Of a stretch of 64,000 nucleotides of DNA, positions 17,221 to 26,227 are shown one piece after another. The stretch lies in the NCBI GenBank assembly GCA_014879565.1, contig JACSRW010000024.1, forward strand, positions 27,357 through 91,356, given 5' to 3'. The DNA comes from Chitinophagaceae bacterium. GTDB lineage: Bacteria > Bacteroidota > Bacteroidia > Chitinophagales > Chitinophagaceae. A program made the translations under genes and the position numbers. The notes below the pieces were generated by a model that had not been told where the DNA came from, did no database searches, and was given only the letters and a program-made list of their open reading frames with translations. Positions within the stretch are counted from its first letter, which is position 1, and each line of letters starts with the position of its first letter.

Positions 17221-17265
17221 GAAGGCCTGGCCAACTTGTAAAACCGGGATAACGGCCGGGCCTTC
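17221..17265 (+). terminator. Strong stem-loop after the capsid gene
   Basis: GAAGGCCTGGCC pairs with GGCCGGGCCTTC, 11 of 12 bp. Few Ts follow, so it may act as a partial terminator or as a 3' stabiliser of capsid mRNA. Confidence 0.6.
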
Positions 17266-17280
17266 CTTAAAACCAATCTC

Positions 17281-17670
17281 ATGGCTGATATTAAAGAAGT
17301 TCAGAAGCAGCTGGATGCTGCTCTCGCAGCAAACAAAGACCTGGCAGAAAAGAATGCCGCTTTACAATCCAGTAATGATCTTCTGGCGGAAGAAAAAGAC
17401 GTGCTGATGAAATCGCTTGATGAAGTGACTGCAGATCGTGATGCGCTGAAATCTGAAGTGGCCCGCCTGATCACCACTCCGGACGAAAAAGAAACCGAAT
17501 CCGGTGTGGGTGGCATTTTCGAAGTGGGTGGATCCAAGTACCAGGTACTGGTTCCGTCTTACAATATCCCCGGCTTTGGCATCATGACCGCCAATGATCT
17601 GCTGGCTAACACCGGCGCTCAGGCTGTATTGGTGAAGTCCGGATCCGGACTGATCAAATCGGTGAAGTGA
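17281..17670 (+). CDS. Small head protein, possible head fibre or decoration protein
   Basis: 129 residues. Residues 1-60 are a clear coiled coil (KEVQKQLDAALAANKDLAEK). The C-terminal 55 residues are compact and beta-rich (GGIFEVGGSKYQVLVPSY). A trimer of coiled coil plus small globular head is plausible. It lies between capsid and tail-tube-like genes. No family is recognised. Confidence 0.5.
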   Translation: MADIKEVQKQLDAALAANKDLAEKNAALQSSNDLLAEEKDVLMKSLDEVTADRDALKSEVARLITTPDEKETESGVGGIFEVGGSKYQVLVPSYNIPGFGIMTANDLLANTGAQAVLVKSGSGLIKSVK

Positions 17671-17717
17671 TCAATCACCAGGTAACAATTTGAATACCCT
17701 GTAAAAATTAACCATCA

Positions 17718-18263
17718 ATGGCTAACCTCAATTACGGTACTATCACCAAAAGCACCAATCCCCGGAGTTATTCCGGTGGCTATAAAAATGTTTTCCTTTT
17801 CGCCCCCCGCGCTGACTTCCTGGCCATCAGCAAACCCCTGGATGTGCCGGTAGCTACCGGTGATACGGTGAATGTGCAGGGTGCCCACACGTTCACCGAT
17901 CCCAAGGGATTCTTTTCCTGGGATTGCAAAACAAACAGTGTGACGCTGAAAGGTGCCACCGTTGGGGAAGACGGTGCCCAGGAGATCGAATGGACTGCAG
18001 AGTTCATGGTGTTGGGCGATTCTGCCTCCACCCAGGAACAGATGCAGCGTGTACTGAATGATGATATCATCTGTCTGCTGAAAGAAGCTGCCTGTTTGGA
18101 AAACGACAGCTATGTGCAGTTGGGTGATGAGTGCGTGTCTCCTGTTTTCAAAGTGGAATTCGACGGCAAGACCACCAAGGAAGGAAAGAAGGAATACAAG
18201 GTCAGTGTGGCCTGCAAAGTGAAGTACTTCTATGCATTCACAGTGACCATGTCAACAGAATAA
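17718..18263 (+). CDS. Probable major tail (tube) protein
   Basis: 181 residues, beta-rich, ending in a repetitive strand (KKEYKVSVACKVKYFYAFTV). Its length, abundance-type codon regularity and place between head proteins and tape measure suit a tail tube protein. I do not see a diagnostic motif. Confidence 0.5.
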   Translation: MANLNYGTITKSTNPRSYSGGYKNVFLFAPRADFLAISKPLDVPVATGDTVNVQGAHTFTDPKGFFSWDCKTNSVTLKGATVGEDGAQEIEWTAEFMVLGDSASTQEQMQRVLNDDIICLLKEAACLENDSYVQLGDECVSPVFKVEFDGKTTKEGKKEYKVSVACKVKYFYAFTVTMSTE

Positions 18264-18287
18264 TTTTTTTCATTTAAAAAAAAACTC

Positions 18288-18536
18288 ATGGTTGAATTTA
18301 AAAATCCGGAAGTGGCTGCCAAGTACGAAGCGCTCCGGGAAAAAGACGGAGAAGTGCACATTCCTGGCGGACCTAAAGTGCCAGGTGTAGAAAGAGCCGG
18401 ATTTAAAGGCCCTCTCAGTTTGATTACCCTGGCTGCAGCTGACAAAGCTTTTAAGTCTGGTAGTAATATTCTCAAACTGAAAGAGCAGACCAGCCCTGCT
18501 CCTGTTGTACGGACGCCAGTTCCTAAAGACAAGTAA
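18288..18536 (+). CDS. Small tail-region protein
   Basis: 82 residues, soluble and helical at the N-terminus, with a Pro-rich end (PAPVVRTPVPKDK). Its size and place would fit a tail assembly factor, but there is no slippery site or overlapping extension as in classic tail chaperones. It is followed by a terminator. Confidence 0.5.
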   Translation: MVEFKNPEVAAKYEALREKDGEVHIPGGPKVPGVERAGFKGPLSLITLAAADKAFKSGSNILKLKEQTSPAPVVRTPVPKDK

Positions 18537-18556
18537 AACTAATCCCTTATAAAAAC

Positions 18557-18592
18557 TGAAAAGTCTCGCCGCCATCGGCGGGACTTTTTTTT
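18557..18592 (+). terminator. Intrinsic terminator before the tape-measure unit
   Basis: AAAGTC-T-CGCCG pairs with CGGCG-G-GACTTT, loop CCAT, followed by a run of eight Ts. It lies 7 bp upstream of the next gene, so read-through must feed the tape-measure unit. Confidence 0.85.
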
Positions 18593-18598
18593 GAGATC

Positions 18599-19045
18599 AT
18601 GAACCTGGATAAATATAACGAAGCAATCACCCGATGGGACCAGCAGAACAACCAGGACGTGAAAAGCCGGGCCGGAGGGTATGGTATTGCTCACCGCCAG
18701 AACTCGCCAAGCCCCCGGGCATCCCTAAACAGCTTTAAGAGCCGGCTAGTAACCCAGGACGGCGCGATCGTAAAGATCAGCAAGGTTTTCCCCCGCACAC
18801 TGATCTGGACGCATAAAGGGGCTGGAAAGGGCCGTGGAGGCCTTGTCGGCAGCAGCTGGATTGATAAGTACGGATCCAAAAAAAGCACAGCCGCTGCCAG
18901 TAAAGGGAAAATGGGCACCGGTGGGCGGACTGCAAAACCTTTCATCAACGATTCCCTGGATGCTCCGGAAGGAATTGAGCGGCTGGCCACCATTGCCGCT
19001 GAAGAACTGGGTGATGCCCTGGTAGGATTCATTTCGGTAAAATAA
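18599..19045 (+). CDS. Minor tail protein, possible tail-completion protein
   Basis: 148 residues, strongly basic (RTLIWTHKGAGKGRGG, KYGSKKSTAAASKGK), ending in a helix (LATIAAEELGDALVG). HK97 gp10-like tail terminator proteins are similar in size and charge pattern, and they also lie just upstream of the tape measure. The assignment is by position and composition. Confidence 0.45.
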   Translation: MNLDKYNEAITRWDQQNNQDVKSRAGGYGIAHRQNSPSPRASLNSFKSRLVTQDGAIVKISKVFPRTLIWTHKGAGKGRGGLVGSSWIDKYGSKKSTAAASKGKMGTGGRTAKPFINDSLDAPEGIERLATIAAEELGDALVGFISVK

Positions 19046-19054
19046 CTAAAGCAC

Positions 19055-22000
19055 ATGGCAAAAGAGATCGTCAACAGGAATGTCAGTATATACGTCGAGG
19101 CAGGCCAGGCGCAACGGGCCTATGATCAGCTGATCAAAAAAGAAAAAGAACTGAATGCCGAACTGGCCGAGACCACCAATCCGAAACGGATGGAGGCGCT
19201 CAGGAATCAAATTAATGCCCTTCAGGAGCCGATCAGCCGGGCAGCTAAGAAATTATCGGGCGAGCTGGAGCCTTCCCTGAAGGACGTACAGGCCACTGTG
19301 GCACGCCTCCGCAATGATCTGGCCCGGATGAGTGAAAGTGATGCCGGGTATGATCAGAAGGTAGCCCAGTACCGTAAGGCCACTACAGAGCTGGAAGCTC
19401 AGCGCGGCAAAGTTGGACTCCTCTCTGCTGCTTGGAAAAGCTTCTGGCAGGAAGCAAAGACTGTTGCCGTTGGTGTGATCGTTGGTAATACTCTTCAGGC
19501 TGCCCTGCAGAGTGTACTCGGGTATGTGAGTGGCATTGTTACAGGATCCGCCAAGATTGCAGATGAACTGAGTGATATCGAAAAGACAACAGGGCTAACC
19601 AATACCCAGGTAAGGGAGCTGAATAAAGAGCTGGGTAAAATAGACACAAGGACCAGCCGTTCTGAACTCCGGAAGCTGGCTGCGGAAGGGGGTAAGCTGG
19701 GTTTTGAAAGCGCTCCGGAGATACTGAAGTTTGTGGATGCTGCAGACAAGATCCGGGTGGCCCTGAAAGAAGATCTGGGAGAAGAAGCGATCCTGGATAT
19801 TGCCAAAGCCTCAAAAATCTTCGGCGTGGAAATGCTGAACATGGCCAGTGCGATCAATGAGATCGGAGCCAGCTCCTCTGCATCAGAAGCATTCTCCGTT
19901 GATTTTATCAAGCGTACCGGTGGGGTGGCCTCTACAGTAAAAATTGCTGCAGGTGATATCCTTGGTTATTCCTCTGCCCTGGAGCAGGCCGGCCAGACCA
20001 CTGAGGTATCCGCTACCGCGCTGAACACTTTCTTCCTGGACTTTATTTCCAACTCCGATAAGTTTGGTAAAGCTGCCGGCTTTGCCAAGGGCGAACTGGC
20101 CGGGCTGATCGGATCCCAGGGAACGAATGAAGGATTCCTGCAATGGCTACAGCGATTAAAAGAAGCCAATCCTGAGGCCGGAGCATTTATCAACCGGTTG
20201 AAAGAACTAGGCATCGATGGAGCAAGGGGTAGCAATGTAATGCTTACCCTGGCGAATAATATACAGACCGTAAGAGAGCAGCAGACTATTGCCAATAAAG
20301 CAATCAGCAGTAACTCATCCATTATGGATGAGTTCAATAAAAAGAACACCAATGCCGCTGCCAACTACGAAAAACTAAAGAAAGAAATCGCCGGTATTTT
20401 CCAGTCAGAAAGTTTCCAGAAAGCCGGAGAGGCAACGATCAATATTTTCCGGGGATTTATTCAGGTACTAAAAGACATTCCCGAATTTATTCGGGAGAAC
20501 AGGTTTGCCCTTCTTACACTGGTAGCCGGGATCCTGTTACTAAATCAATCGTACCTGGCAGCTGGCGCCTCCGCCATTTATTTCAGGGTGCAGCAAGTAC
20601 TTACAGCAGTGGCCACCCGGGCCACCACTGCAGCTGTTGGAATACAGCAGGGCGCCATCATTGCTTACAATGTGATTTTGCTGGTGGCCACCGGTCGCAT
20701 TTCTGCAGCAGCTGGAGCGCAAACACTATGGCGTGTTGCCATGGCTACCAGTGCCGGCACAATCGGCGCCATCCTGGTAGTGGTAGGGGCATTTGCTTTA
20801 CTGTTAAAAGGACTTTTAGGAACCACTAAAAGTCTGACCGCAGAGCAGCGTTTGAATGCTGAGATTGAAAAAGCGGCAGCAAATATTTATGCTGATCAGA
20901 TTGCCACCATCAAACAAAAAATTGAGCTGGCCAAGAATGAGAACATCAGTCTGGAGACCAGGAAAAAAGCATTGAATGAAGTAAAGGAAGCCAGTGGTGG
21001 GTACCTCAACGCACTGACCCTGGAGAACATTGCCACCCAGGAAGGCACCAACCTGATCAATCTTTACATTGAATCGCTGAAAAGATCTGCCAAAGCAAAA
21101 GCTGTTGCGGACCTATCTAAAGAAAAAGAAAAACGCAAAATCCAGATCGAAACCGAACTGGATGTACTCAATGCTAACTACGATATTAATGACAATACCG
21201 GTGCCGGTGCATTTATTAAAGATATTGGCGCTTCGTTGGGCATTGGTAAAGGAACTAGCGGTCAGCAGATCCGTGACCTGAGCAATGAACTTTCAGGATT
21301 GGATAAGGAGCTGACGGCTCTTTACTCCAAAATAGAAAAGGATGGCAGTTTACAGGATGCAATCATAAATGGAGGACCTGGTGGAGGGCCAGGCGGTGGC
21401 AGCACCGGTGGTGGATCCAGTGCAGCTGATAAAGCCAAGAAAGACCTGGAAGATCTGCTGAAGGATCTGCAGAAGATTCGTGATGGATTAACCCTGTCAC
21501 AGCTGTCGCCGCTCGACCAGGATTTAAAAGAACTCGATATCAAGTTTTCTGCTTTGCGTGAGCGGGCAAAAGGGAATACGAAGCTGCTTATTGTTATCGA
21601 CGAATTGTATGCAAAAAGCCGGGTGGTATTAATACAGGAGTATGCCCGGAAGGAAGTGGAAGCCTGGGGAAAATCATCCGCAGAAATTCAGAAGAAAGCG
21701 GACGAGGCTTTTAAAAAGAACCTGGAGGCCCTCAAAAAAATTGAGGATCGGATCTCAGCAGAAATGGAGAAACGGTTTGACCGGTTTGACCGTAACCGTT
21801 TAGCCGGGAAAGAACTTGCTGTACTGCAGGCAAACGGTAAGAAAAGGCTCGAGGCTCAACTTGAACTTTTGAAGGAACAAGAACGGGCTGAGTTAAATGC
21901 AAAGGATCTTACTGAAAATGAAAAATTATTAATCGAAGAGAAGTATCGGCAAAAAAGGATGGATGCTGAGATCGATTTTCAGGTTAACAGGATCCAGATC

Positions 22001-22933
22001 GGCGCTTATTTCCTGCAGGGTTTAGCGGACATTGATAAAATTATTTCTGATAACCAGACCCGGCGCGAGAATGAAGAGCTGGAGAGTGACAAACGAATTA
22101 ATGATGCTAAAAAAAGAAAACTTGATGAACGTCTGAAAGCTGGTACCATTACGCAGATGCAGTATAACAGGGAAATCGAGAAGATGGATCGCGACAGGGA
22201 GCGAAAGGAATTGCAGTACCGTCGTCGCCAGTTTGAACGAGATAAACGAGCTCAGTTTGTGGCAGCTTTGCTGAACAATGCCGGAGCTGTTACCACTACA
22301 CTGCAGAAATTCGGGCCTCCCATACCGCCAAACTTCCTGGGTATTGCGGCTATGGGCCTTACCATCCTGACCGGGCTTACTCAGCTGGCCACCATCGCCA
22401 GCACAAAGGCACCGCAGTACGGATCCGGAGGTAAACTCGATGGCCGTTATCACAGCCAGGGAGGTAATCCAATTCTTGATGGCAGCGGCCGGGTGATTGG
22501 GAATATCGAAAAAGATGAGGGTATCATCAACCGGTTTACCATGGGTGACCGCCGTCAGTACAGTGTAACTGGTACGCCTTCTCAAATTGCGAGTACACTT
22601 AACGGGCTGCACGGTGGCCGGATATGGGACAGATCTGCCCGCCTGGTACCGATCTGGAGCACCCGGCAGCCGGCTGCCATGAATTTTGCTGCCATCAATA
22701 AATACTTTGCTGCAGGCGGGAAGTTTTCCAGTACTGGCGGATCCTCTTCCAGCGCAAGTTCTGATGAAACAATTCAGATGCTCAATATAATGCTGCAGCA
22801 GGTAGGTGCTGTACTGCAAAAAGTAGATGCAACGTTGTCCGAAGGCATTTATGCATATACACTGGTTACTGAAAATGAGAAAGCCCAGCAGCGGCTGGAT
22901 GCGATCCGTGATGATGCGACGGTAAAGGGATAA
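19055..22933 (+). CDS. Tail tape measure protein
   Basis: 1292 residues, the longest gene here. The N-terminal 130 residues are coiled coil. Residues 150-480 match the TP901-type tape-measure core (ELSDIEKTTGLTNTQVRELN, then ASAINEIGAS). Hydrophobic segments follow near 490-590, then a long coiled coil and Lys/Glu/Arg-rich helices (1000-1110). The C-terminal region is Gly-rich (YGSGGKLDGRYHSQGGNP). It sets tail length, so the phage is long-tailed. A Gly/Ser linker lies near residue 775. Confidence 0.93.
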   Translation: MAKEIVNRNVSIYVEAGQAQRAYDQLIKKEKELNAELAETTNPKRMEALRNQINALQEPISRAAKKLSGELEPSLKDVQATVARLRNDLARMSESDAGYDQKVAQYRKATTELEAQRGKVGLLSAAWKSFWQEAKTVAVGVIVGNTLQAALQSVLGYVSGIVTGSAKIADELSDIEKTTGLTNTQVRELNKELGKIDTRTSRSELRKLAAEGGKLGFESAPEILKFVDAADKIRVALKEDLGEEAILDIAKASKIFGVEMLNMASAINEIGASSSASEAFSVDFIKRTGGVASTVKIAAGDILGYSSALEQAGQTTEVSATALNTFFLDFISNSDKFGKAAGFAKGELAGLIGSQGTNEGFLQWLQRLKEANPEAGAFINRLKELGIDGARGSNVMLTLANNIQTVREQQTIANKAISSNSSIMDEFNKKNTNAAANYEKLKKEIAGIFQSESFQKAGEATINIFRGFIQVLKDIPEFIRENRFALLTLVAGILLLNQSYLAAGASAIYFRVQQVLTAVATRATTAAVGIQQGAIIAYNVILLVATGRISAAAGAQTLWRVAMATSAGTIGAILVVVGAFALLLKGLLGTTKSLTAEQRLNAEIEKAAANIYADQIATIKQKIELAKNENISLETRKKALNEVKEASGGYLNALTLENIATQEGTNLINLYIESLKRSAKAKAVADLSKEKEKRKIQIETELDVLNANYDINDNTGAGAFIKDIGASLGIGKGTSGQQIRDLSNELSGLDKELTALYSKIEKDGSLQDAIINGGPGGGPGGGSTGGGSSAADKAKKDLEDLLKDLQKIRDGLTLSQLSPLDQDLKELDIKFSALRERAKGNTKLLIVIDELYAKSRVVLIQEYARKEVEAWGKSSAEIQKKADEAFKKNLEALKKIEDRISAEMEKRFDRFDRNRLAGKELAVLQANGKKRLEAQLELLKEQERAELNAKDLTENEKLLIEEKYRQKRMDAEIDFQVNRIQIGAYFLQGLADIDKIISDNQTRRENEELESDKRINDAKKRKLDERLKAGTITQMQYNREIEKMDRDRERKELQYRRRQFERDKRAQFVAALLNNAGAVTTTLQKFGPPIPPNFLGIAAMGLTILTGLTQLATIASTKAPQYGSGGKLDGRYHSQGGNPILDGSGRVIGNIEKDEGIINRFTMGDRRQYSVTGTPSQIASTLNGLHGGRIWDRSARLVPIWSTRQPAAMNFAAINKYFAAGGKFSSTGGSSSSASSDETIQMLNIMLQQVGAVLQKVDATLSEGIYAYTLVTENEKAQQRLDAIRDDATVKG

Positions 22934-22949
22934 TTTGTACATTTAACTC

Positions 22950-23267
22950 ATGGAAAATACAAACCTTATCAAATGCCCCAAATGTGGATCAACACAGATC
23001 ACAGCCAATAAAAAGGGATTCAGCGGTAAAAAAGCCGTTGCCGGGGCGATCCTTACCGGCGGGGTAGGATTGCTGGCCGGTACCATTGGAAGTAATAAAG
23101 TAAAAATCACTTGCTTGGGCTGTGGAAATGAATTTCGTCCAGGAGAAGGATTGAAAGAAGGCGACACACCCCACAATCAAAAGCCCCCACAGGAAATGAC
23201 GAAGGGTGCATGGGTGGTCCTGATAATTTTGATTTTATTAGTTGCATTTGTTATCTATTCTTTTTGA
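22950..23267 (+). CDS. Zinc-ribbon and glycine-zipper membrane protein
   Basis: 105 residues. CPKCG (9-13) and CLGCG form a split zinc ribbon around a glycine-rich hydrophobic insert (AGAILTGGVGLLAGTIG). A C-terminal membrane segment (WVVLIILILLVAFVIYSF) ends the protein. Related small proteins are widespread in bacteria, also outside phages. It may be a membrane moron. Function is unknown. Confidence 0.6.
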   Translation: MENTNLIKCPKCGSTQITANKKGFSGKKAVAGAILTGGVGLLAGTIGSNKVKITCLGCGNEFRPGEGLKEGDTPHNQKPPQEMTKGAWVVLIILILLVAFVIYSF

Positions 23268-23292
23268 ACATTTGTTGCAAAAATAAATTCCG

Positions 23293-23329
23293 CAAAAACG
23301 TTGCGTATTAGTAACGATTTATTATCTTT
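23293..23329 (+). promoter_or_regulatory. Early-type promoter with conserved palindromic element, copy A
   Basis: AAAAACGTTGC (23293-23303) and the AACG half at 23312-23315 frame GTATTAGT. TTG at 23300-23302, 19 nt, then TATCTTTG (23322-23329), an exact TAnnTTTG box. The same arrangement occurs at 37371-37407. The downstream gene starts at 23393. Confidence 0.65.
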
Positions 23330-23392
23330 GATCTATCAATAACAAAACAGGGGGTGCCACCCAGCGTAAGAGCTAAAACAGGCAAAACGATC

Positions 23393-23593
23393 ATGACTAC
23401 AAATAGTTTCACCCAGGTAAGCACAGGAAAATCAGTAAAAATTTACAATGGTCTAAAAGTTGTAAGGACCTGGTCACCATCTAATTATCATGGTACTGTA
23501 AATAATGTGGTTACTTTACCGAATGGAAAAAAACTTGCATCAGCAAGCTGGGACAACCTAAAAAAGCAAATCAATAAACACCTTAACGCATAA
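23393..23593 (+). CDS. Small phage protein
   Basis: 66 residues from ATG 23393, 64 bp after the promoter box. It is beta-rich and basic (KSVKIYNGLKVVRTWSPSNY), with a C-terminal helix (DNLKKQINKHLNA). No family is recognised. It is likely a regulator or inhibitor expressed early, given its promoter. Confidence 0.55.
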   Translation: MTTNSFTQVSTGKSVKIYNGLKVVRTWSPSNYHGTVNNVVTLPNGKKLASASWDNLKKQINKHLNA

Positions 23594-23599
23594 CAATTC

Positions 23600-23624
23600 G
23601 GCCGGGAGCTATCCCGGCCTTTAA
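23600..23624 (+). terminator. Stem-loop between small genes
   Basis: GGCCGGGA pairs with TCCCGGCC around GCTA, followed by TTT. It is probably a weak terminator between 23593 and the next ATG at 23631. Confidence 0.6.
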
Positions 23625-23630
23625 AATAAA

Positions 23631-23891
23631 ATGGCAAGTCTACCCCGTTTCATGATCGCCGAAAACCCAATGGCCGAGTATGGCGTTGAGTATGTAATAC
23701 ATACCCAGGAGCCGCGGTTCATTGCCAGAAAGGTGGATGATAATCCAACCAGCGATTTTGAGATTGTTCAAGAGATTGACGATTTCAATACTTTTTTCGC
23801 CGGCCGGCCGGAGCGGATGGCTGGATTAATGCGTCGCCTTGGCGATTGGTGGGTAGCATACTTAAAATGGGAGGAAGAAAATGAACACTGA
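23631..23891 (+). CDS. Small acidic phage protein
   Basis: 86 residues, with an acidic centre (SDFEIVQEIDDF) and a C-terminal amphipathic helix (MRRLGDWWVAYLKWEEENEH). It overlaps the next gene by 11 bp. No known motif. Confidence 0.5.
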   Translation: MASLPRFMIAENPMAEYGVEYVIHTQEPRFIARKVDDNPTSDFEIVQEIDDFNTFFAGRPERMAGLMRRLGDWWVAYLKWEEENEH

Positions 23892-24186
23892 CGACATCAA
23901 CAAAGCCTTTACGGATCTGCTGGCCACCCGGGGAGTGCATCACCAGCTGGGAATAACCTCATCCGCAGTAAGATCACTCCGGTTCAAGCTCTCCACCGGC
24001 GCGGGGATCAGCACGGATACCAAGATCAAGCTCCTGCAAAAATCCGGCTGGCGCCAGGATCAGTTTTCCTTTTCTCAGAAAGACCTGGTGGCTGCGGTTC
24101 GCTTCGCCCTGGGATCAGCGGCAGCAGCTAAACAACAGGGGCCGGAGTACCTGGTTGAAAAATATTTAGCTAAGAAATCAAAGTAA
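23881..24186 (+). CDS. Small phage DNA-binding-type protein
   Basis: 101 residues. It has a helix-turn-helix-like arrangement (ITSSAVRSLRFKLSTG, then ISTDTKIKLLQKSGWR) and a basic C-terminus (LAKKSK). It resembles small Bacteroidota phage regulators in general form. The function is unknown; it ends 14 bp before the tRNA-like element. Confidence 0.5.
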   Translation: MNTDDINKAFTDLLATRGVHHQLGITSSAVRSLRFKLSTGAGISTDTKIKLLQKSGWRQDQFSFSQKDLVAAVRFALGSAAAAKQQGPEYLVEKYLAKKSK

Positions 24187-24199
24187 TGATCAATATTTT

Positions 24200-24325
24200 G
24201 TCGGGGGTGGCGGAAGTGGTATACGGCAGTAGATTGACGGAAGCGCCACGAAGTCGTCCGTAAGCAGAAATGCTGGTATAAAACCTTAGCTCTGTGGCTT
24301 GAGGGTTCGAATCCCTCCCCCCGAC
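24200..24325 (+). ncRNA. tRNA-like RNA with Leu-type ends and an enlarged centre
   Basis: The 5' end GTCGGGGG pairs with CCCCCGAC at the 3' end, and GAGGG-TTCGAAT-CCCTC is a perfect T arm. GGCGGAAGTGGTATAC matches the D arm of class II (Leu-type) tRNAs. Total length is about 126 nt, some 40 nt longer than a tRNA-Leu. The centre folds into other hairpins (ACGGA with TCCGT; AGCA-GAAA-TGCT; GGT-ATAAA-ACC), and I cannot place a normal anticodon arm. It may be a tRNA with an insertion, a decaying tRNA, or a phage RNA that uses tRNA ends for stability. Confidence 0.6.
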
Positions 24326-24337
24326 ACTTTTCCTGTC

Positions 24338-24373
24338 TGTCCTTTCCCGGCTATCAACTGATAACTACTTTCG
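24338..24373 (+). promoter_or_regulatory. Phage late-type promoter, copy 3
   Basis: TGTCCTTTCCC (24338-24348), 17 nt, TACTTTCG (24366-24373). No gene starts directly behind it. It is followed by a hairpin (24408-24439, CACCCCC with GGGGGTG inside ACAAC/TTGT) and then by promoter copy 4. Confidence 0.55.
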
Positions 24374-24407
24374 AATTCACGGTTTAATCTGAAATTTTGC
24401 ATAACGA

Positions 24408-24439
24408 CAACCCTCACCCCCTTTCTAGGGGGTGTTGTA
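24408..24439 (+). other. Hairpin between two promoter copies
   Basis: ACAAC-CCT-CACCCCC pairs with GGGGGTG-TTGT around TTTCTA. Without a T-run it is not a classic terminator. It would be at the 5' end of RNA made from promoter copy 3. Confidence 0.5.
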
Positions 24440-24452
24440 TTTCGTGCCTGTC

Positions 24453-24488
24453 TGTCCTTTCCCACCCCGTCCTGCCTGAGTAATTTTC
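24453..24488 (+). promoter_or_regulatory. Phage late-type promoter, copy 4
   Basis: TGTCCTTTCCC (24453-24463), 17 nt, TAATTTTC (24481-24488). The next gene starts at ATG 24493, so RNA from here would be nearly leaderless. Confidence 0.6.
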
Positions 24489-24492
24489 CTGC

Positions 24493-24828
24493 ATGGAATT
24501 AACCGGTAATGTTATCCTTCGGAGTGAAGCAATGAAGCTGGTTCTGAGTGGCCAGCCCTTCGATATGGAATTTGTAACTGCGGACCGGCGCCGGGGCACC
24601 GGTGGGGAGTTGAAATCCGTAAAAAAATGGATGAAGTTGCGGGAAGATCTTCCCAACGAAAAGATCCCCGGATCCTTTGCCCCGAAGTACCGGCGAGAGC
24701 GGGATAGTAATAACTGGGGAAATCGGACCTTCCGAATCTTCGACCCCGCCGATCGCAGCCAGCACCCTATCACGGTACACTTCCGGCTGATCATTTCCTT
24801 TAATCAAAAAACCGTACTCAATGGGTAG
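24493..24828 (+). CDS. Hypothetical protein upstream of the portal gene
   Basis: 111 residues, basic and soluble (ADRRRGTGGELKSVKKWMKL). It contains a PADRSQHPITVH segment and ends in strands. It overlaps the portal gene by 8 bp. Possibly a head-neck protein. No family recognised. Confidence 0.5.
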   Translation: MELTGNVILRSEAMKLVLSGQPFDMEFVTADRRRGTGGELKSVKKWMKLREDLPNEKIPGSFAPKYRRERDSNNWGNRTFRIFDPADRSQHPITVHFRLIISFNQKTVLNG

Positions 24829-26227
24829 TGTAGTAATAAAATCAGGTATCGGCTATAGCGAGCGCACCGGTGCCCGCTATATCGATATGGAGGCCGTGTC
24901 CACTGTAGAAGATATGATCGAGAACCGGATCAAGGCGACCATTCCTACCGAAAAGCTTGGCGCCATGCCCTGGGCCCCCTGGGGAAGCAATAACCTGCTG
25001 CCCATGGAAATGTACAAGGATATTGAAAGCTGTGGCATTCTGAATTCCATCATCGACATACAAAGCCGGTTCGCCATCAATAATGGCCTGGTACCGGTAA
25101 AAACAGTTTTGGATAAAAAGACTGGTCAGCGAATCATCGAATCTTACGTAGATGATCCGGAGATCAATGACTTTCTGGAAGGCAACAATGTGAACTTTCA
25201 GGCCCAAGGATGGGTGCTGGATCTGCTGGGCCTTGGTAATGGCGCCGGTCGTTACGGACTGAATCGTAAAAAGGAACCGAAGATCGTTACCATGCAGCGG
25301 GACGATATGTCTGAAGTACGCCTGGCCCGTAAAAATGAGCAGGGTATTATACGCGATGTATACCTGTGTGCTGAGTGGAATCTTGCGCGTGGTCTGGACG
25401 ATAAGCGGCTCTTCTCCCGGCCCCATCTTTCATTTATTGCTCCGGATGCAGATCTGCAGAAGCAGGTAAAAGCAGGCCGCGGCCGGGAATATGCTTTCAC
25501 TTTCCGCAATCCCGGATGGGGTAAGCATTACTACTCCATGCCCCTTTGGTATGCCGCCCTGAAGTGGGTGAAGATTGCCCAGGGTGTGCCGGAAATGAAA
25601 GCGGCCATCTTTCAGAACAGCATGCACGTAAAGTATGTGGTGATCATTTATGAGAAGTACTGGGAGAAGACTTTCCCGGATTGGAAAAAATATACTGAGA
25701 AGCAGATCAAAGAGAAAAAGGATAAGGTGTTTGATGATATCGAAAAATTCCTGGTCGGCGGCGATAATGCTTATAAAAGCATCTTCACCACCGGGTACCG
25801 TGATGCTTCCGGCAATACAGTGACTGATATCGAAATTAAACCAGTTGACGATACCATGAAGGACGGCAAGCTGCTGCCTGACTCTGCAGCAGCCAACAGT
25901 GAGATTGCATTCGCCATGCATTTTAATCCGTCCATCTTTGGAGGCAACCAAAAAGCCGGACTGTACCAGCAGGAGAGCGGAGGGTCTTCCGTCAGGGAGG
26001 CCGGATTGATGCAGGTAGTGATGATGGAACTGGAGCGGCAGCATGTTCGGCGGGCGCTGTATGTTCCGAAAAAATTCAATGGCTGGGACAAGCGGATCCC
26101 CGGCCTGGACTTTATTATTCCCGCAACTGTTTTAACCACCCTGGACACCGGTGCCGGCAGCAAGCCGATCGTAACCGGTGATGGGGCAAAACCTGATCCC
26201 AATGCCACTGTTAACAACCCTGAATGA
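24821..26227 (+). CDS. Portal protein (probable)
   Basis: 468 residues. The N-terminal strand region (APWGSNNLLPMEMYKDIESC) is followed by a helical core (GILNSIIDIQSRFAINNGLV), as in portals of siphoviruses. The middle has DSAAANSEIAFAMHFNPSIFGG, similar to the portal segment that selects a conformation. The C-terminus is disordered, Gly/Pro-rich. Neighbour genes (26202 connector-like) support the call. No single motif is decisive. Confidence 0.7.
   Translation: MGSVVIKSGIGYSERTGARYIDMEAVSTVEDMIENRIKATIPTEKLGAMPWAPWGSNNLLPMEMYKDIESCGILNSIIDIQSRFAINNGLVPVKTVLDKKTGQRIIESYVDDPEINDFLEGNNVNFQAQGWVLDLLGLGNGAGRYGLNRKKEPKIVTMQRDDMSEVRLARKNEQGIIRDVYLCAEWNLARGLDDKRLFSRPHLSFIAPDADLQKQVKAGRGREYAFTFRNPGWGKHYYSMPLWYAALKWVKIAQGVPEMKAAIFQNSMHVKYVVIIYEKYWEKTFPDWKKYTEKQIKEKKDKVFDDIEKFLVGGDNAYKSIFTTGYRDASGNTVTDIEIKPVDDTMKDGKLLPDSAAANSEIAFAMHFNPSIFGGNQKAGLYQQESGGSSVREAGLMQVVMMELERQHVRRALYVPKKFNGWDKRIPGLDFIIPATVLTTLDTGAGSKPIVTGDGAKPDPNATVNNPE

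Noticed and set aside
18288..19045. Programmed frameshift for a tail chaperone pair
   Set aside because: The two genes are separated by a strong terminator and no slippery sequence was seen.
22022..22942. Long minus-strand open frame opposite the tape measure end
   Set aside because: A shadow of the plus-strand gene; composition follows the antisense of a coiled coil.
24408..24439. Terminator after promoter copy 3
   Set aside because: The hairpin lacks a T-run and is followed by the next promoter; kept as a hairpin only.
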